Part shown: in pieces, positions 5,431-5,478 of the stretch | How positions within the stretch are numbered: position 1 is the first letter of the stretch | Layout: every line of letters starts with the position of its first letter | Assembly: GCA_902362455.1 (NCBI GenBank) | Contig: CABIWJ010000017.1 | Span: forward strand, 2,245 to 7,722 | Source of the DNA: Eubacteriaceae bacterium | GTDB taxonomy: Bacteria > Bacillota > Clostridia > Lachnospirales > Lachnospiraceae | DNA length: 5,478 nt | Direction of reading: 5' to 3' | The notes under the pieces: model-generated | Database searches by the model: none | What the model was told of the DNA's origin: nothing | The model's input: the letters and a program-made list of their open reading frames with translations, nothing else | Translations under genes and position numbers: made by a program

Positions 5431-5478
5431 ATGGAAAAATTGGTTTGCAGTTGTGGCAGCTTTAATTTTATAGAGGAA
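5431..5478 (+). CDS. Start of next gene, probable immunity protein for the AHH toxin (partial)
   Basis: The ATG at 5431 follows a strong AAGGAGG (5418-5424) with 6-base spacing. Only 16 codons are visible, starting MEKLVCSCG. The CxCG pair could belong to a zinc-binding site, but nothing more can be seen. Position directly after a toxin tail is the normal place for the cognate immunity gene; function is inferred from that alone. Confidence 0.6.
   Translation, partial: MEKLVCSCGSFNFIEE

Overview
The window is AT-rich, with strong AGGAG-type ribosome binding sites, and carries an Rhs/WapA-type polymorphic toxin with a pretoxin HINT domain and an IS110-family insertion sequence. Base composition, codon use and this gene combination point to a Gram-positive Firmicute, most likely a gut Clostridia/Lachnospiraceae member; the species cannot be fixed from the sequence.

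Layout, left to right. (1) Positions 1-1005 are the 3' end of an Rhs toxin gene that begins before the window: a hydrophobic segment, a HINT autoprotease domain, and a 108-residue C-terminal toxin resembling BECR-fold/DUF4258-like RNases. (2) 1022-1483 is a tightly coupled WapI-like immunity gene. (3) About 1538 to 3204 is an IS110-family element on the minus strand, with a 408-aa transposase and a 270-bp non-coding leader that looks like a bridge-RNA gene. The second catalytic acidic position of the transposase is Lys (codon 63), so this copy may be inactive. (4) 3292-3627 is a small DUF7668-like gene, probably an immunity gene with no toxin beside it. (5) 3747-5348 is a headless Rhs cassette: the end of the Rhs core, then a second copy of the hydrophobic and HINT segment (about 98% identical at DNA level to 1-678), then a different 108-residue toxin, an AHH-type HNH nuclease. 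(6) 5431 onward is the start of the next gene, probably the immunity gene of the AHH toxin.

Together this is an array of exchangeable toxin/immunity modules. The full-length Rhs gene upstream delivers whichever toxin is fused to it, and the headless cassette is a stored alternative. The shared segment ends exactly at the HINT cleavage Asn codon. Homologous recombination between the two copies would delete about 4.35 kb (toxin 1, its immunity gene, the IS, the orphan immunity gene and the cassette head) and put the AHH nuclease and its neighbour onto the main Rhs gene.

The most unusual sequence is in and around the IS110 leader. A 29-bp inverted repeat (26/29 identical) brackets it. Two putative RNA loops match the right IS junction in the orientation expected of bridge-RNA target and donor guides, around a shared CT core. 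These are inferences from reading alone and need folding and comparison with sister copies.
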